Shown piece by piece: positions 34,654 to 44,330 of a DNA stretch of 64,000 nt (position 1 is the first letter of the stretch; each line of letters begins with the position of its first letter). Below the pieces are notes generated by a model. The model ran no database searches, had not been told where the DNA came from, and saw nothing but the letters and a program-made list of their open reading frames with translations. This DNA comes from Thiodiazotropha sp040506705 (GTDB lineage: Bacteria > Pseudomonadota > Gammaproteobacteria > Chromatiales > Chromatiaceae). The position numbers and the translations under genes were made by a program. The stretch covers positions 1 through 64,000 of the forward strand of contig JBEVWG010000012.1 in assembly GCA_040506705.1 (NCBI GenBank), written 5' to 3'.

Positions 34654-35223
34654 TTAGAGTGACTTCTTCAAGGTGAAAGCACCACGAAGGTCACCGGGCT
34701 TGTAACCAACAGCTTCATCAGCTGGATAGAGTTCCTTCAGTTTTGCACTGACTGGCTCTGCAAGTTCAGCACCATGACATTTAGTACAAACCTCAGCAGT
34801 GGGAATGGCTTTCATCATACGAAATACCTTACGACCCTGCTCCTCAACCACTTCAGCTTTAAGTAGTTTCATGGGGTCCTCCCCAGCAGCTTTACGCGCT
34901 TCAAATTCTTTCAGTACAGCAGTTTCCCATGCATCTGCGCGATTGTCGGGATTACGTGTTTTAAGACTGGTTCTACCCACACGCCAACCACTCATTTGAG
35001 AATGTGCCTCAGATAATTGCGGAGCAACAGTATTACAGGTTGAGATCGTAGGCACAGGCCCCTTCTCTTTCATACCCTTTACCAGCTCTCCTTTGAGGTC
35101 ACCAAAATAGGCCTTTATCACACCTTTGCCTTCATTGATGTTGGCCTTCATGGCCTCATCAGCCTGCAATCCCCCACTCATCACTACGGAAGTCAGAAAC
35201 AAAACTACGCTCTTCTTCATCAT
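34654..35223 (-). CDS. Periplasmic one-haem protein, DUF3365 (Tll0287-like)
   Basis: 189 residues. Signal peptide MKKSVVLFLTSVVMSGGLQA, then a helical domain with the conserved GWRVGRTSLKTRNPDN and AWE, and a single haem c site CTKCHG near residue 145. This is the Tll0287-like/DUF3365 domain, often a haem-binding redox or gas sensor; here it is a free periplasmic protein without a signalling domain. It is a single gene with its own flanking regions. A role as an electron carrier or sensor for sulfur metabolism would be inference only. Confidence 0.85.
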   Translation of the reverse strand: MMKKSVVLFLTSVVMSGGLQADEAMKANINEGKGVIKAYFGDLKGELVKGMKEKGPVPTISTCNTVAPQLSEAHSQMSGWRVGRTSLKTRNPDNRADAWETAVLKEFEARKAAGEDPMKLLKAEVVEEQGRKVFRMMKAIPTAEVCTKCHGAELAEPVSAKLKELYPADEAVGYKPGDLRGAFTLKKSL

Positions 35224-35627
35224 GGAACTCCATTAAATAGCATCCAGTTTATTAACCGGACAAGAGAGTGAATCTACACCTCCCCCACCCGGCCGGTTGG
35301 TCGTGAGGCGGTAGATTAAAGCAAATAGCAGGAAAGGCCAACCTCCTAATTATCAACCAATTATTGAGTTTTCGGTAAAACCTAACAATTCATCTTGGAG
35401 ATACTGATTAACCAATTAATCGGAGGAAATGTTTGTTTAAACTTTTGCTTACTATCGCCGGATCTGATTAAGCGCTAGTATGGATGGCACACAACATCTG
35501 CAGCCTTAATTGAGACTGCATGACTTAAGGATGTAAGTATCATGATACTTATCTCCAGGTTACTATTAACCCGGCGACTAAGTCATGGGCCGGAACTATT
35601 CTTCACTCTTTGGGATCTGTTAAAGGC
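35224..35627. other. Divergent promoter region with a short dispersed repeat
   Basis: 404 bp between the DUF3365 gene (minus) and the BepA-like gene (plus). At 35564-35583 lies a 20-base sequence, TATTAACCCGGCGACTAAGT, found again exactly at 56161-56180. The rest is AT-rich and probably carries both promoters. Confidence 0.45.
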
Positions 35628-37109
35628 ATGATCAATACACGGACAAATATCCCAATAGTCATTCTCTTGCTGGTTATAGGTATGCTTATGCCTACAGCCA
35701 ACGCCTTCAGCGATGAAGAAGCAATAAAATTGCCCGAACTGGGTTCTCCATCAGATCAATACCTGACCCCGGCAGATGAGATAAGACTCGGCAGAGAGTT
35801 CATGTTGAGTGTGAGAAAGTCGACTCCGGTTATGGATGACCCGCTGGTATCTGAATATATCCAGTCACTGGGACAAAAGCTGCTCAAAGAGAGCGAAGCT
35901 ATTGGTCAGGATTTCGACTTTTTTGTCATTGAACAGCCAGAAATCAACGCATTTGCTGGACCTGGTGGCCATATAGGTGTCTATAGCGGCCTTATTCTAG
36001 CCACACAGAGTGAAAGCGAACTGGCATCTGTCATTGCCCATGAAATTGCCCATGTCACTCAAAAGCACCTGCTACGGGCATTTGATGCAGCGAATCAAAT
36101 GAGCGGAAAAACCGCTGCTCTACTGCTGGCTGCCATACTGGTTGGCGCTGCCGGCTCTCCAGATGCTGGTATTGCCATGGCGACTGGCGTTCAGGCTAGC
36201 GCCATACAGGAGCAGATAAACTTCACCAGAAGCAACGAAGAAGAGGCCGACACAGTAGGCATCAAGATTCTCGCCAAATCAAACTATGACCCCAGAGCAA
36301 TGCCGGTGTTTTTTGAACGACTGACCCATGCCAGTCGACTCTATGAATCGGGAATACCTGAAATCCTCCGCACCCATCCGGTCACCACCAATCGTATCGC
36401 TGATGCCCTGGGACGAGCAGAAACCTATCCTTACAAACAGTACCCTGGTGAACTGAGTTACTTCTTGACCAGAGAGACTCTGCGAGTCAGATCTTTCAAA
36501 GAGCCTGCTGAGGCAGTAAAACACTTTGCCACCGGCTTGCACGAAGGACGACACTTGAACCAGGAGGCTCATCAATATGGTTACGCACTGGCCCTATCGG
36601 CCAACCATAAGCACGAAAAAGCTGAGCAGATAATCGAAAAAATGCTACAGAAAAGGCCTGAGCAAGCTGAATATGTATTAGCTTCAGCCAAATTTGCAAA
36701 GGAGCTGAAAAAGCCCAAGAAGGCCTTGAAGATTCTAGATACTTATTACAGTCTGATGCCAGAAAACTATCCTATTTCAATTACCTACATTGAAGCGCTG
36801 ACTGAAAATGGTGATCTTGCCAAGGCACGACAGGTGACTCAGCAAATACTATCAATGCGTGAGTCTGATCCCAGACTCTATCGCTTACTGAGTAAAATTG
36901 AACAGTTGGATGGGCGCAAGGCCGAGTCTCATCGTATGCTGGCTGAGGCCTATGTGGCCTCAGGTGAGTTCCAGCCAGCAATCCAGCAGCTGGAAATAGC
37001 CTTAAAAGAGGTGGATCCACCGGATTTCTATGAGACATCCAAGATTGAATCCCGTATGAAGAGACTACGTAACCTGGTAAAAGAGCAACAGAAAAAAGAT
37101 CACCGTTGA
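35628..37109 (+). CDS. bepA: BepA-like M48 metalloprotease with TPR repeats
   Basis: 493 residues from the ATG at 35628 (a TTG six codons earlier is also open). Signal peptide ending around TANAFS, a peptidase M48 domain with the zinc site VIAHEIAHVTQKH and the downstream NEEEADTVG glutamate, and a C-terminal TPR region (about 320-499). This is the layout of BepA/YfgC, a periplasmic protease and chaperone that checks LptD and BAM-dependent outer-membrane protein assembly. It stands alone on the plus strand. Confidence 0.88.
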   Translation: MINTRTNIPIVILLLVIGMLMPTANAFSDEEAIKLPELGSPSDQYLTPADEIRLGREFMLSVRKSTPVMDDPLVSEYIQSLGQKLLKESEAIGQDFDFFVIEQPEINAFAGPGGHIGVYSGLILATQSESELASVIAHEIAHVTQKHLLRAFDAANQMSGKTAALLLAAILVGAAGSPDAGIAMATGVQASAIQEQINFTRSNEEEADTVGIKILAKSNYDPRAMPVFFERLTHASRLYESGIPEILRTHPVTTNRIADALGRAETYPYKQYPGELSYFLTRETLRVRSFKEPAEAVKHFATGLHEGRHLNQEAHQYGYALALSANHKHEKAEQIIEKMLQKRPEQAEYVLASAKFAKELKKPKKALKILDTYYSLMPENYPISITYIEALTENGDLAKARQVTQQILSMRESDPRLYRLLSKIEQLDGRKAESHRMLAEAYVASGEFQPAIQQLEIALKEVDPPDFYETSKIESRMKRLRNLVKEQQKKDHR

Positions 37110-37925
37110 TCTGAGGATAGCGCTGGCGTCACTGATCAACCTCTTGCCACCAAAGCCCACCGATTCAGGCTTGCATACCAGCCAGACTGTTGCTGTTCCC
37201 CTCAAGGCGGATAAAGCATCCCTGAGGTGAGCTCTACTCATCTACAATCCACCAGCCCCAGATCACTTAAGAAGCTGCTTAAATACTGCTCACTGTTTGA
37301 TTTTTTACACAGCCACCCCACGCTGCAGGTGATCTAAGGAGTAGAGCCCGGTCCCTTACCTAGTACACCAAGCAACCTGAATTCAGGTAAACCCCAACCC
37401 AGCACGGAGCAAACCCAACTTCGCCATACTCCTAACATCACAAAGCACTAATATTTCGAATTTTTTTACTTGATATCGCCCACTGTTTCGGTATTCTTAC
37501 GATCTACCTGTAAAGGTATTGTGTGTCGGCAAAAATGTTTAAATAATAAAAAGCCGGCATAAATCATCCTCAGTATCTAATTTACAATGGAGGATTTGGT
37601 GCATAGCTATCGCAACTTTTTATGATAAAAGTTGTTCTAATGCCACTGACAAGCATTAATGATCGGCAGGAATCCCATGCCAAATGGTATGGCCCAAGCG
37701 ACAAACCGACTCTAATTTCTGCAATGACAATAAAACCTTTGGTGGAAAAAATTAAATACATCGGCTTTTATGCACATAACCCTGGGATTTGTGATTAAAC
37801 ATGGTCGGGGAGCTACCCAGACCCAAATTTGTCACAAAAGACCAAAACCATGAAATTGACCAACCACTTCAGTTTCATAAAAACAAACATCAATCACTAA
37901 CCTTTCTCAGTCTTGGAGAGAATGA
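37110..37925. other. Long intergenic region upstream of soxYZ
   Basis: 816 bp with no convincing gene. Near 37612-37634 is a small inverted repeat (CAACTTTT/AAAAGTTG). The last 60 bases are A/T-rich and end in GGAGAG 5 bases before the soxY ATG, so the sox promoter is probably in the last 300 bases. A small RNA is possible but nothing specific supports it. Confidence 0.35.
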
Positions 37926-38402
37926 ATGAGCAATGAAATGAAACGCAGGATCTTCCTTAAAAGATCACTCGCAGCAGGTACGGTAGGCGTTGCTGCCGCT
38001 ACCGGCCTTTTGGCTCCTCAGCAGGTGCTTGCAGCTTGGAACAAGGCCGCTTTCGAATCAAAGGAGCTACCAGCCGCTTTGGATGCACTGCTGGGCAGTT
38101 CCGAGATGTCTGAGTCTGCTGACATCAAGGTAAAGGCACCGGATATCGCAGAGAACGGTGCTGTAGTACCGATCACTGTAGATGCAGGCATTGAAGGTGT
38201 CGAGTCTATCGCGATCATTGCTTCCAACAACCCAGTACCTCTGGTCGCTAATTTCGTGATGGGCACAGGAGCATCAGGTTTCGTCTCTACCCGTATCAAG
38301 ATGGGTAAAACCGGTGATGTTATTGGTGTTGTCAAAGCGGGCGGTAAGCTCCACAGCGCCAAGAAAGAAGTCAAAGTCACCATCGGTGGTTGCGGCGGAT
38401 AA
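37926..38402 (+). CDS. soxY: Sulfur carrier subunit SoxY
   Basis: 158 residues. A twin-arginine signal (RRIFLKRSLAAGTVG) leads to a domain that ends in the flexible arm IGGCGG; Cys156 is the carrier residue to which thiosulfate is bound during oxidation by the Sox system. SoxY works with SoxZ as a heterodimer in the periplasm. No soxAX, soxB or soxCD is in the window; unlinked soxYZ is common in dsr-type sulfur oxidisers, where SoxCD is usually missing. RBS GGAGAG lies upstream. Confidence 0.96.
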   Translation: MSNEMKRRIFLKRSLAAGTVGVAAATGLLAPQQVLAAWNKAAFESKELPAALDALLGSSEMSESADIKVKAPDIAENGAVVPITVDAGIEGVESIAIIASNNPVPLVANFVMGTGASGFVSTRIKMGKTGDVIGVVKAGGKLHSAKKEVKVTIGGCGG

Positions 38403-38448
38403 GCCCAACAAATCCCGTCAAGCATATAACGAACACGAGGAATAGAGC

Positions 38449-38763
38449 ATGGCTAAATCGATAAAGATCCGCGCCAAAGAGAAAGGTGGTGTAACCACCG
38501 TCAAGGCCCTGATGACCCATCCAATGGAGACTGGTGGCCGTAAAGATAAAAAGACCGGAAAAGCAATCCCCGCTCACTTCATTGAAGCAGTAGTGTGCAA
38601 GCACAAAGGCAATACCGTCATGACAGCTGAATGGAGTGGCGGCATCTCTAAGAACCCCTACATCTCCTTTAAATTCAGCGGCGCCGCTAAAGGTGATGAA
38701 ATCGAACTATCCTGGACTGACAACACTGGTAAGAGTGACAGCATGTCAAGCAAGATCAAATAA
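38449..38763 (+). CDS. soxZ: SoxZ, partner of SoxY
   Basis: 104 residues, no signal peptide, as expected because it is co-exported with SoxY by the Tat system. The SIKIRAKEKGGVTTVKALMTHPMETG start and PYISFKFSG block are diagnostic. It starts 46 bp after soxY and is followed by a strong terminator, so soxYZ is a complete two-gene operon. Confidence 0.96.
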   Translation: MAKSIKIRAKEKGGVTTVKALMTHPMETGGRKDKKTGKAIPAHFIEAVVCKHKGNTVMTAEWSGGISKNPYISFKFSGAAKGDEIELSWTDNTGKSDSMSSKIK

Positions 38764-38810
38764 TGATCAACTGCAGTCAGGCTTAATGCTGACACTGATC
38801 CAGTAAGAGT

Positions 38811-38840
38811 AAAAAAGGGCGCACATGCGCCCTTTTTTTA
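38811..38840 (+). terminator. Intrinsic terminator of soxYZ
   Basis: GGGCGCA/TGCGCCC stem with a CA loop region, preceded by six A and followed by seven T, 48 bp after the soxZ stop. A classical bidirectional-looking rho-independent terminator. Confidence 0.9.
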
Positions 38841-39237
38841 TAACGAGGTTAAAACGCTTATCCCAATACCGACCATCAACAAAGGCGCGATCAACTATAT
38901 GAATCGCATGCTTAACACGAAGCCAAACATTGGCAGCTAGTGTACCTCCTTTCTGTTATCCTCAGCACCCTCACTGTTTTTCACCCCATACTCGCTATAG
39001 CTAATTGCCTTTACAACACATCGTATCGCTGATTTATATAGCGTTAATATTCTTTTAGGGTCCACTTGGTGGGGCATGGCCCCACCCTACATCTTACCCG
39101 GACAGGTAGGGTGGGGCCCTGCCCCACCAAAGCGTGCTGAAATGGCATAAAAAACCACTTCGTTTGATTTTTAGATGTGGCTAATCAAGCGCCGCAGTGA
39201 TTCCGGAAGGACTCGACCTGAGGCTCCTGTATAACGA
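38841..39237. other. Convergent intergenic region
   Basis: Between the soxYZ terminator and the end of the acidic membrane protein gene. It holds the palindromic repeat at 39066-39158 and no gene. Confidence 0.45.
39066..39158. repeat. Paired palindromic intergenic repeat (BIME-like)
   Basis: Same family as 34426-34512: TTGGTGGGGCATGGCCCCACC, then an inverted copy of the palindrome ending GCCCCACCAAAGCGTGCTGA and the tail CATAAAAAACCAC. The tail after the inverted copy (CATAAAAA...CCAC) is shared with the first site, so the repeat is longer than the palindromes. Confidence 0.85.
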
Positions 39238-40350
39238 TCAAGCGTCCTTCTTCTCCTCATCAGGAGATGACTCTTCCTCCAAAAGCTTTGCCCACTCCTC
39301 TTCCAAAGAGCCAGGCTCAAAGTCTGATGATTGTTCAACATCAACATCGGCCACATCAGGAATATCGATATCAATGTTGCTCAGGTCATCCATCATCGAT
39401 TCACCAACTTGCTCTGACTCCGCAGCTGATTCAGCAGAAGGTGCCGATTCAGATTCAGGTTCCTTTGCTTCTTCTGCTAATTCACTTTCATGAATCATGT
39501 CATCAGCAATTTCCATCACTTCATCGATAATCTCTGATACCTCTTCATCAACAGCAGCTGAAGTAGCTCCGACTGATGCAATGAGTTCATCCACTTCATC
39601 CGCAGATGAATCTTCCTCGTCTGATAGAGATGACTCAGTTAATTCCTGATCTGTCATATCAGGGATGAACATATCATCATCGACACTATTATCTTCTATG
39701 GGTGGTGGTATCTCTGGCTCAACCTCTGCTGTTGCCTCTACTTCTGCATCTGCTTCTGCTTCTATTTCTATCGACTCAGGAACCTGATCTTCCTGTGTCT
39801 GACTTGCCACATTCTTAAACTCTTCTGCGCCATCGGAAAACATGGTGGAATACTCATTCAGCATCCTACCCATAGTATCCATGGTGACTTTTAATTCTTC
39901 AGAAAGTCGTTCATTTTCGGCCTTCAGATGTTCAAGTTCGTCACCACCCCCTTCCGCAGGACTTCCACTTTCGCTTACAAGCCCTCCGAGAGACTGATAG
40001 CCCAGCACCAGATTTTCTACATCCACATCTATCTGCTGTAGAGAGACTTGATCATCTTTCAGAAAACCATTCAGCATATTCTGATATAGGATCATTTCAG
40101 TCTGCACAATGCCATGCAGAGTTTGATCCAGTTGGGGACTTTGCAAATGATAGCCATCAGCCAACAGAGTTTTTAGGCGCTCAGTTCGCTTAGACTTATC
40201 TGCCTGTACTCTCTCTGCCAAGTGGTTCGCAGCCTTGCGTATGCGTCCTTTACGTAACAGTGTAAATAGCACTAACAATCCACTGAGGATAACTAGCCCA
40301 ACCAGGATCTCTGCAATAATCAGCGCTGTTAAAGAACTGATTTCGATCAT
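39238..40350 (-). CDS. Membrane-anchored acidic protein paired with a VWA protein
   Basis: 370 residues. One N-terminal membrane span (about 5-33), a basic linker (KGRIRKAANHLAERVQADKSKR), a helical region (about 60-190) that may form coiled coil, and then an extremely acidic, Glu/Asp/Ala/Ser-rich and probably disordered C-terminal half. It is in the cytoplasm by the positive-inside rule. It overlaps the VWA gene upstream by 4 bp (ATGA), so the two are made together. No function is known; the acidic tail could be an interaction surface. Confidence 0.65.
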   Translation of the reverse strand: MIEISSLTALIIAEILVGLVILSGLLVLFTLLRKGRIRKAANHLAERVQADKSKRTERLKTLLADGYHLQSPQLDQTLHGIVQTEMILYQNMLNGFLKDDQVSLQQIDVDVENLVLGYQSLGGLVSESGSPAEGGGDELEHLKAENERLSEELKVTMDTMGRMLNEYSTMFSDGAEEFKNVASQTQEDQVPESIEIEAEADAEVEATAEVEPEIPPPIEDNSVDDDMFIPDMTDQELTESSLSDEEDSSADEVDELIASVGATSAAVDEEVSEIIDEVMEIADDMIHESELAEEAKEPESESAPSAESAAESEQVGESMMDDLSNIDIDIPDVADVDVEQSSDFEPGSLEEEWAKLLEEESSPDEEKKDA

Positions 40351-42218
40351 GACTCTTTCTCCGGCTCAGCATCAGTGGCATCTGTACCTGACGGCTCATC
40401 GACAAGACTGATTTTATTACCTTGATTCGATCGACGCATCCACCAAAAAATTCCACCTGCCAAAGCAATCAACACCAGATTTATTACCCCGAACCATATT
40501 GCTGCACCTACCCAATCCACGCCCTCATCCTCTTCCTCAGTCTGAGTCTCTTCTGGTTCAGCTTCCACTGCGGGTTCCGCTTCAGCTGCGGGCTGAGGTT
40601 CCGGTTCTGGAGGAGGTATCGGTGCTGGTGCCGGTTCTGGTTCCGCTACAAAAGGTTTAACCCCTTCGACCTCAACTGGAGTGTCAATATAATCAACGAT
40701 CGCACCCTCAACACTTCTGGCTGCTGCTTTCAGAGTGACCTTTCGTGGCCCTGAAAAACTCATTAGATCTATCACCCCTGTGAAGGATGCACCCGATCCA
40801 GACCGTTGCAGGTTCAAGGGAGTCTCAGTTCCAGTTTCATCCTCCAGCCAGGCTTCAAGCTTTAGAGTACCGGGATCAATCAATTTATCGTCAGGGATCA
40901 ACTGCAGATCCAGCAGTTGTCCATTGTCTCGAGGTTTCAGGTTCAATTCGACTGGCGGTACGACTTGGTAGGTTATTCGCCTTTCGCGTATAAATGTCGC
41001 TCCTCTGGCATTAATGATCAGCTCACCCATTCCACTCTGCAGCGCTTCGCCACCAAAGGTCATAGTGAAAATACCATCGTCCGCTTTTTCATCCGAGTCA
41101 CGCCCATCATCTGTGAAAGGCCTTGCTTCAGATCTACCCATGATATCTTTTTTGCTCGAAGAAACATTCACCATATGCAGGAATTCCTGCTTTGTTATCT
41201 TTTTACCATGATCGGTAAAGCTCACCTGATAGGGGAGAGAAACACCATGAATCAAACGGTTGGGTAGTTCAGTGGAAAGCATCTTGAGGTCAGTGACAAC
41301 CATTACTCTGTTATCCGGATCCACTTCTGCCCGAATACGCCACTCACCCGCTTTTGGATCAGCGATAGTCAGCATGTCGTAACCCTCATCACGATGCCAA
41401 CTGACGTTTTTCGGGGCACTGTCAGCTTTAAATGGCTGACCTTCAGGGGGTATGACTTCTGTCGGTTGAGCTCCGGGTTTATGGAAAACCAGTAGTGTGG
41501 CCTCCGTGATACTGGGATCTATAGTGAACTTGTTGTCTTTCAAAGGTACTGAATCGGGCTTACCCACCTTCTCGAATATTCTTAGGAATACCTTCTGTAA
41601 CTCATCTGCTGTTTCTGTCTGCTCATACCATCCTCCGGTTTGATCAGCCAGTTCTCTCATCAATTCGTGATCAGCGTTTTTAGACAGCGCGATAGTATGT
41701 ACTGTGACCTGATGCTGTTTCAGTCGGGGCAGGATCTTTTTAAGAATACGTTGCTTTGAAGCGCTATTTTTCGTCTTATCCCTGGAAATATCCACCATGC
41801 CGTCAGTCAGCAGGATCACACTGCGACGATAGGGCCCAGGGGGGCCACTCCAGTCCTCTGTCGACCTTTTCAATGCATCTTCAATATTGGTGCGCTGACC
41901 GGGAGATCCGATCGATTTCGAGCTTTTCCTCGCCTTACTCTTCCATGCCTTATCTACCTGACCCAGAGGAATCTGCATGTTGACATATTGACCAAAGGTC
42001 CAAACCCCGGCACGGGTTTCAGATGACAGCAGACCCACCAGCAACCGTAGTGCAGGACGCCGTAGATTTTTTGGGTCATTTTTCTTCATGCTGCCCGAAA
42101 CATCAATCAGAATACGCACATCAGCTTTTTCTGCAGATGTTGCTGCCACTGCCGGCCCGATAGAGACTAAAACAGCTACTACAGCAATAAGAACAATATT
42201 GGCAATTCCTTTCATCAT
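40347..42218 (-). CDS. Exported VWA-domain protein with C-terminal membrane anchor (TIGR03503-like)
   Basis: 623 residues. Signal peptide (to about residue 27), a VWA domain with the MIDAS motif LIDVSGSM (D39, S41, S43) and LLTDGMVD, then immunoglobulin-like beta regions (about 230-500), a Pro/Glu-rich spacer, and a single membrane span (about 575-598) with a short tail. This order matches what I recall of the TIGR03503 family found in Gammaproteobacteria. The protein would project a VWA head into the periplasm. It overlaps the acidic protein gene by 4 bp. The biological role of the pair is not known. Confidence 0.75.
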   Translation of the reverse strand: MMKGIANIVLIAVVAVLVSIGPAVAATSAEKADVRILIDVSGSMKKNDPKNLRRPALRLLVGLLSSETRAGVWTFGQYVNMQIPLGQVDKAWKSKARKSSKSIGSPGQRTNIEDALKRSTEDWSGPPGPYRRSVILLTDGMVDISRDKTKNSASKQRILKKILPRLKQHQVTVHTIALSKNADHELMRELADQTGGWYEQTETADELQKVFLRIFEKVGKPDSVPLKDNKFTIDPSITEATLLVFHKPGAQPTEVIPPEGQPFKADSAPKNVSWHRDEGYDMLTIADPKAGEWRIRAEVDPDNRVMVVTDLKMLSTELPNRLIHGVSLPYQVSFTDHGKKITKQEFLHMVNVSSSKKDIMGRSEARPFTDDGRDSDEKADDGIFTMTFGGEALQSGMGELIINARGATFIRERRITYQVVPPVELNLKPRDNGQLLDLQLIPDDKLIDPGTLKLEAWLEDETGTETPLNLQRSGSGASFTGVIDLMSFSGPRKVTLKAAARSVEGAIVDYIDTPVEVEGVKPFVAEPEPAPAPIPPPEPEPQPAAEAEPAVEAEPEETQTEEEDEGVDWVGAAIWFGVINLVLIALAGGIFWWMRRSNQGNKISLVDEPSGTDATDAEPEKES

Positions 42219-42432
42219 TCTGAAGCAACCCCGTTAAATAACCTGTCGAGATGGGATGAAAATGCTATAGAAGTAGATAGAAACTATCACTTCCAGTGCA
42301 ACACCCCACCGTCAGGCTAATCATATGATCCCGACACTACAGGCAATTAAGCACAACGCCTTACCAGTTTAACGGCTAACCAGGATAGCTCTTTAATTCC
42401 TATCAATAGAGAAGATCTAAGGCGCGCACACT

Positions 42433-43317
42433 TTACTTCTTCTTATAGGGAGAGGATTTGTCTTCAGGCTGCTTTGAAAATCGCTTGTAGGACCACTGAT
42501 ATTGACTCGGAAACATCCTAATCAGCATTTCAACACCCTGATTCATAGCCACGGCAGCACGATAGGTATCTTCATCAGCAATCCCTTCTGGAGCAGGTAG
42601 ATAATGAATTTTGTACCCCCCCCCTTTTTCAAGACGCTCAGCGCAGGCCAAAACCACTTTCGCCCCAGTTTTTCTTGCCAATCTGTTTGCCAGCAGCATA
42701 GTCAGTGCAGGATTATCGAAGAAAGGTGCAAATAGAGCGCCCTTATCAGATTTTGGTTGCTGATCAGGGAGAATACCGGTGATCCCTCCAGCCTTTAAGG
42801 TCTGCAGAATGCGTTTTACCCCGCTATTGTCCGTCGGCACAAGCTCCGCACCACTCCGCTCTCTGGCCTGTTTCACCACATTGTCAAAAGCTGTCTTTCT
42901 AGGTGGTCGATAGAGGTTGGTCACCTTTCCACGGCGCTGTAGCTCCAATCCTATAATTTCCCAGCAGCCAATATGTGGTGAGAGCACAATCAAGCCCTGC
43001 CCTTCCTGCCTCTCAAAATTTGACGCTCCATTGACCTCACGAATTAATCCTATCACCTCACCTGCAGGTCTGAACCAGATTGCACTCATCTCTAAAAGTG
43101 TGCAGCCCAGTTGTTGCATTGCCTGACCAAGTAGTGAGCGTATCTGTTCATCTCCCATAGTCGGAAAACAGAGACGTAGATTAATCTCTGTTACCTCTCT
43201 CTCCCGGTTGGGAACCAGCGTATACAATTTTCCAAGTAGACGTCCAAGACTGTGCAGCCATGATAGTGGCAGGCGATGCAGGGAATACCAGAGTTTGAAC
43301 AGTAACCGCTCTTTCAT
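42433..43317 (-). CDS. Lipid A acyltransferase-like protein (LpxL/HtrB family)
   Basis: 294 residues. The family's H-x4-E site is present as SPHIGCWE, with downstream RPPRKTAFDNVV and GGITGILPDQQPKSDKGALFAPFF. The protein has the N-terminal hydrophobic/basic helix and the size of LpxL/LpxM-type late acyltransferases that add secondary acyl chains to lipid A. Whether it is LpxL, LpxM or a related aryl-polyene-type acyltransferase cannot be decided by eye. It is a single gene on the minus strand. Confidence 0.8.
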   Translation of the reverse strand: MKERLLFKLWYSLHRLPLSWLHSLGRLLGKLYTLVPNREREVTEINLRLCFPTMGDEQIRSLLGQAMQQLGCTLLEMSAIWFRPAGEVIGLIREVNGASNFERQEGQGLIVLSPHIGCWEIIGLELQRRGKVTNLYRPPRKTAFDNVVKQARERSGAELVPTDNSGVKRILQTLKAGGITGILPDQQPKSDKGALFAPFFDNPALTMLLANRLARKTGAKVVLACAERLEKGGGYKIHYLPAPEGIADEDTYRAAVAMNQGVEMLIRMFPSQYQWSYKRFSKQPEDKSSPYKKK

Positions 43318-43477
43318 GACTGTGAATTGTACACAAAAACAGAGTGCCCTCTCAGAAAACCGGCGATAGCCGTGCCAATGATGTTAGCCACATTGGCATG
43401 AAGCGTGCAATAGATTGTGTTCATAGATAAAACATCTAACATGTGAATAGTAACCGTGATCCCTATAGGAGGAGAGA

Positions 43478-43906
43478 ATGAGCGACTCAAAATTACAAAA
43501 CCTGTCACCTCAGCAGGCCTGGCAAATGATGCATGATGACCCGCGATCAGTGTTGGTGGACATACGTTCCACGATGGAATTCCTGTTTGTTGGCCACCCT
43601 ACAGGCGCAGTTCATGTACCTTGGATTGATGAGCCGGACTGGACGGTCAATCCACACTTCGTTACTGAGATCCGAAAGCTCCTGCTTGGTGGCAGCATTT
43701 GCACGATAGACGAAGGCTGCGCCCCGGTAATTCTAATCTGTCGCAGCGGTAAACGCTCACTGGAGGCAGGCAAAGCATTGCTGGATGCAGAATTTATCCG
43801 TGTCTTTCATGTTGATGAAGGCTTCGAGGGTGATTTGGATGAAGATCACCGCCGTAGTAGTTTGGGCGGATGGCGCTTCCACGGACTTCCGTGGGAACAA
43901 TGCTGA
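43478..43906 (+). CDS. Rhodanese-like sulfurtransferase
   Basis: 142 residues, cytoplasmic single rhodanese domain. VLVDIRSTMEFLFVGHPTGAVHVPW is the conserved start, and the active-site loop is CRSGKRS. It has the SLGGWRFHGLPWEQC end common to a subgroup in sulfur oxidisers. Start ATG follows AGGAGAG. Likely transfers sulfane sulfur; dsr-type bacteria use such proteins with TusA and DsrE to feed cytoplasmic sulfur to DsrC, but the gene is not linked to those here. Confidence 0.88.
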   Translation: MSDSKLQNLSPQQAWQMMHDDPRSVLVDIRSTMEFLFVGHPTGAVHVPWIDEPDWTVNPHFVTEIRKLLLGGSICTIDEGCAPVILICRSGKRSLEAGKALLDAEFIRVFHVDEGFEGDLDEDHRRSSLGGWRFHGLPWEQC

Positions 43907-44330
43907 ATTGAGAAGCCTGGTGTTTATAAACCCAAGGCCAATGAAAACCCTAAAATATCGACCTGTTCACCTATTCGTTCTATTCCGTATGGAAAAATAG
44001 TGAGTTAGACTATCCTTTGTTGTTGTACTGTATATAAATAATTCAAGCTGTTCAGTATATTTCGATTAGATAAGTGGTCAATCCTAATGACCTTTTTATA
44101 ATGGATTGCACATAGTTCGTCTATGCTATGCAGATAAACTATGGATCGTACAATGAAGCTGGTGATTGACTGCCTGGTGGCAGCAACCTGTTACAGGGAT
44201 TAGTAACGCAGATCACCAGCACTACTGATTATGCCAGCGACGATCAGTCTTTTTGGTGGAATGAAATAAAATGAGTATGGTAATCCCAGGCCTAAGCGGT
44301 CCGGCACATAGGAACACAAGGAGGTATCCA
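43907..44330. other. Intergenic region with structured sequence
   Basis: 424 bp between the rhodanese gene and the exported protein gene. A small GGTCA/TGACC hairpin with a T-run at 44076-44097 may end rhodanese transcription. The region 44111-44220 can fold into two further structures (listed separately). GGAGGT at 44320-44325 is the ribosome site of the next gene. Confidence 0.45.
44111..44220 (+). ncRNA. Candidate structured leader RNA or cruciform element
   Basis: By eye, 44111-44143 forms a hairpin (CATAGTT/AACTATG closing stem, inner TCT/AGA). Then 44158-44220 forms a three-way junction: a perfect nine-pair closing stem GCTGGTGAT/ATCACCAGC, a CTGCC/GGCAG hairpin with a TGGT loop, and a GTTAC/GTAAC hairpin. 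It ends 110 bp upstream of the exported-protein start. No known riboswitch class is recognised. It might instead be a recombination or protein-binding site. Confidence 0.4.

Noticed and set aside
44158..44220. Integron attC site
   Set aside because: The structured element lacks the core GTTRRRY/RYYYAAC ends expected of attC, and no integrase or gene cassettes are present.
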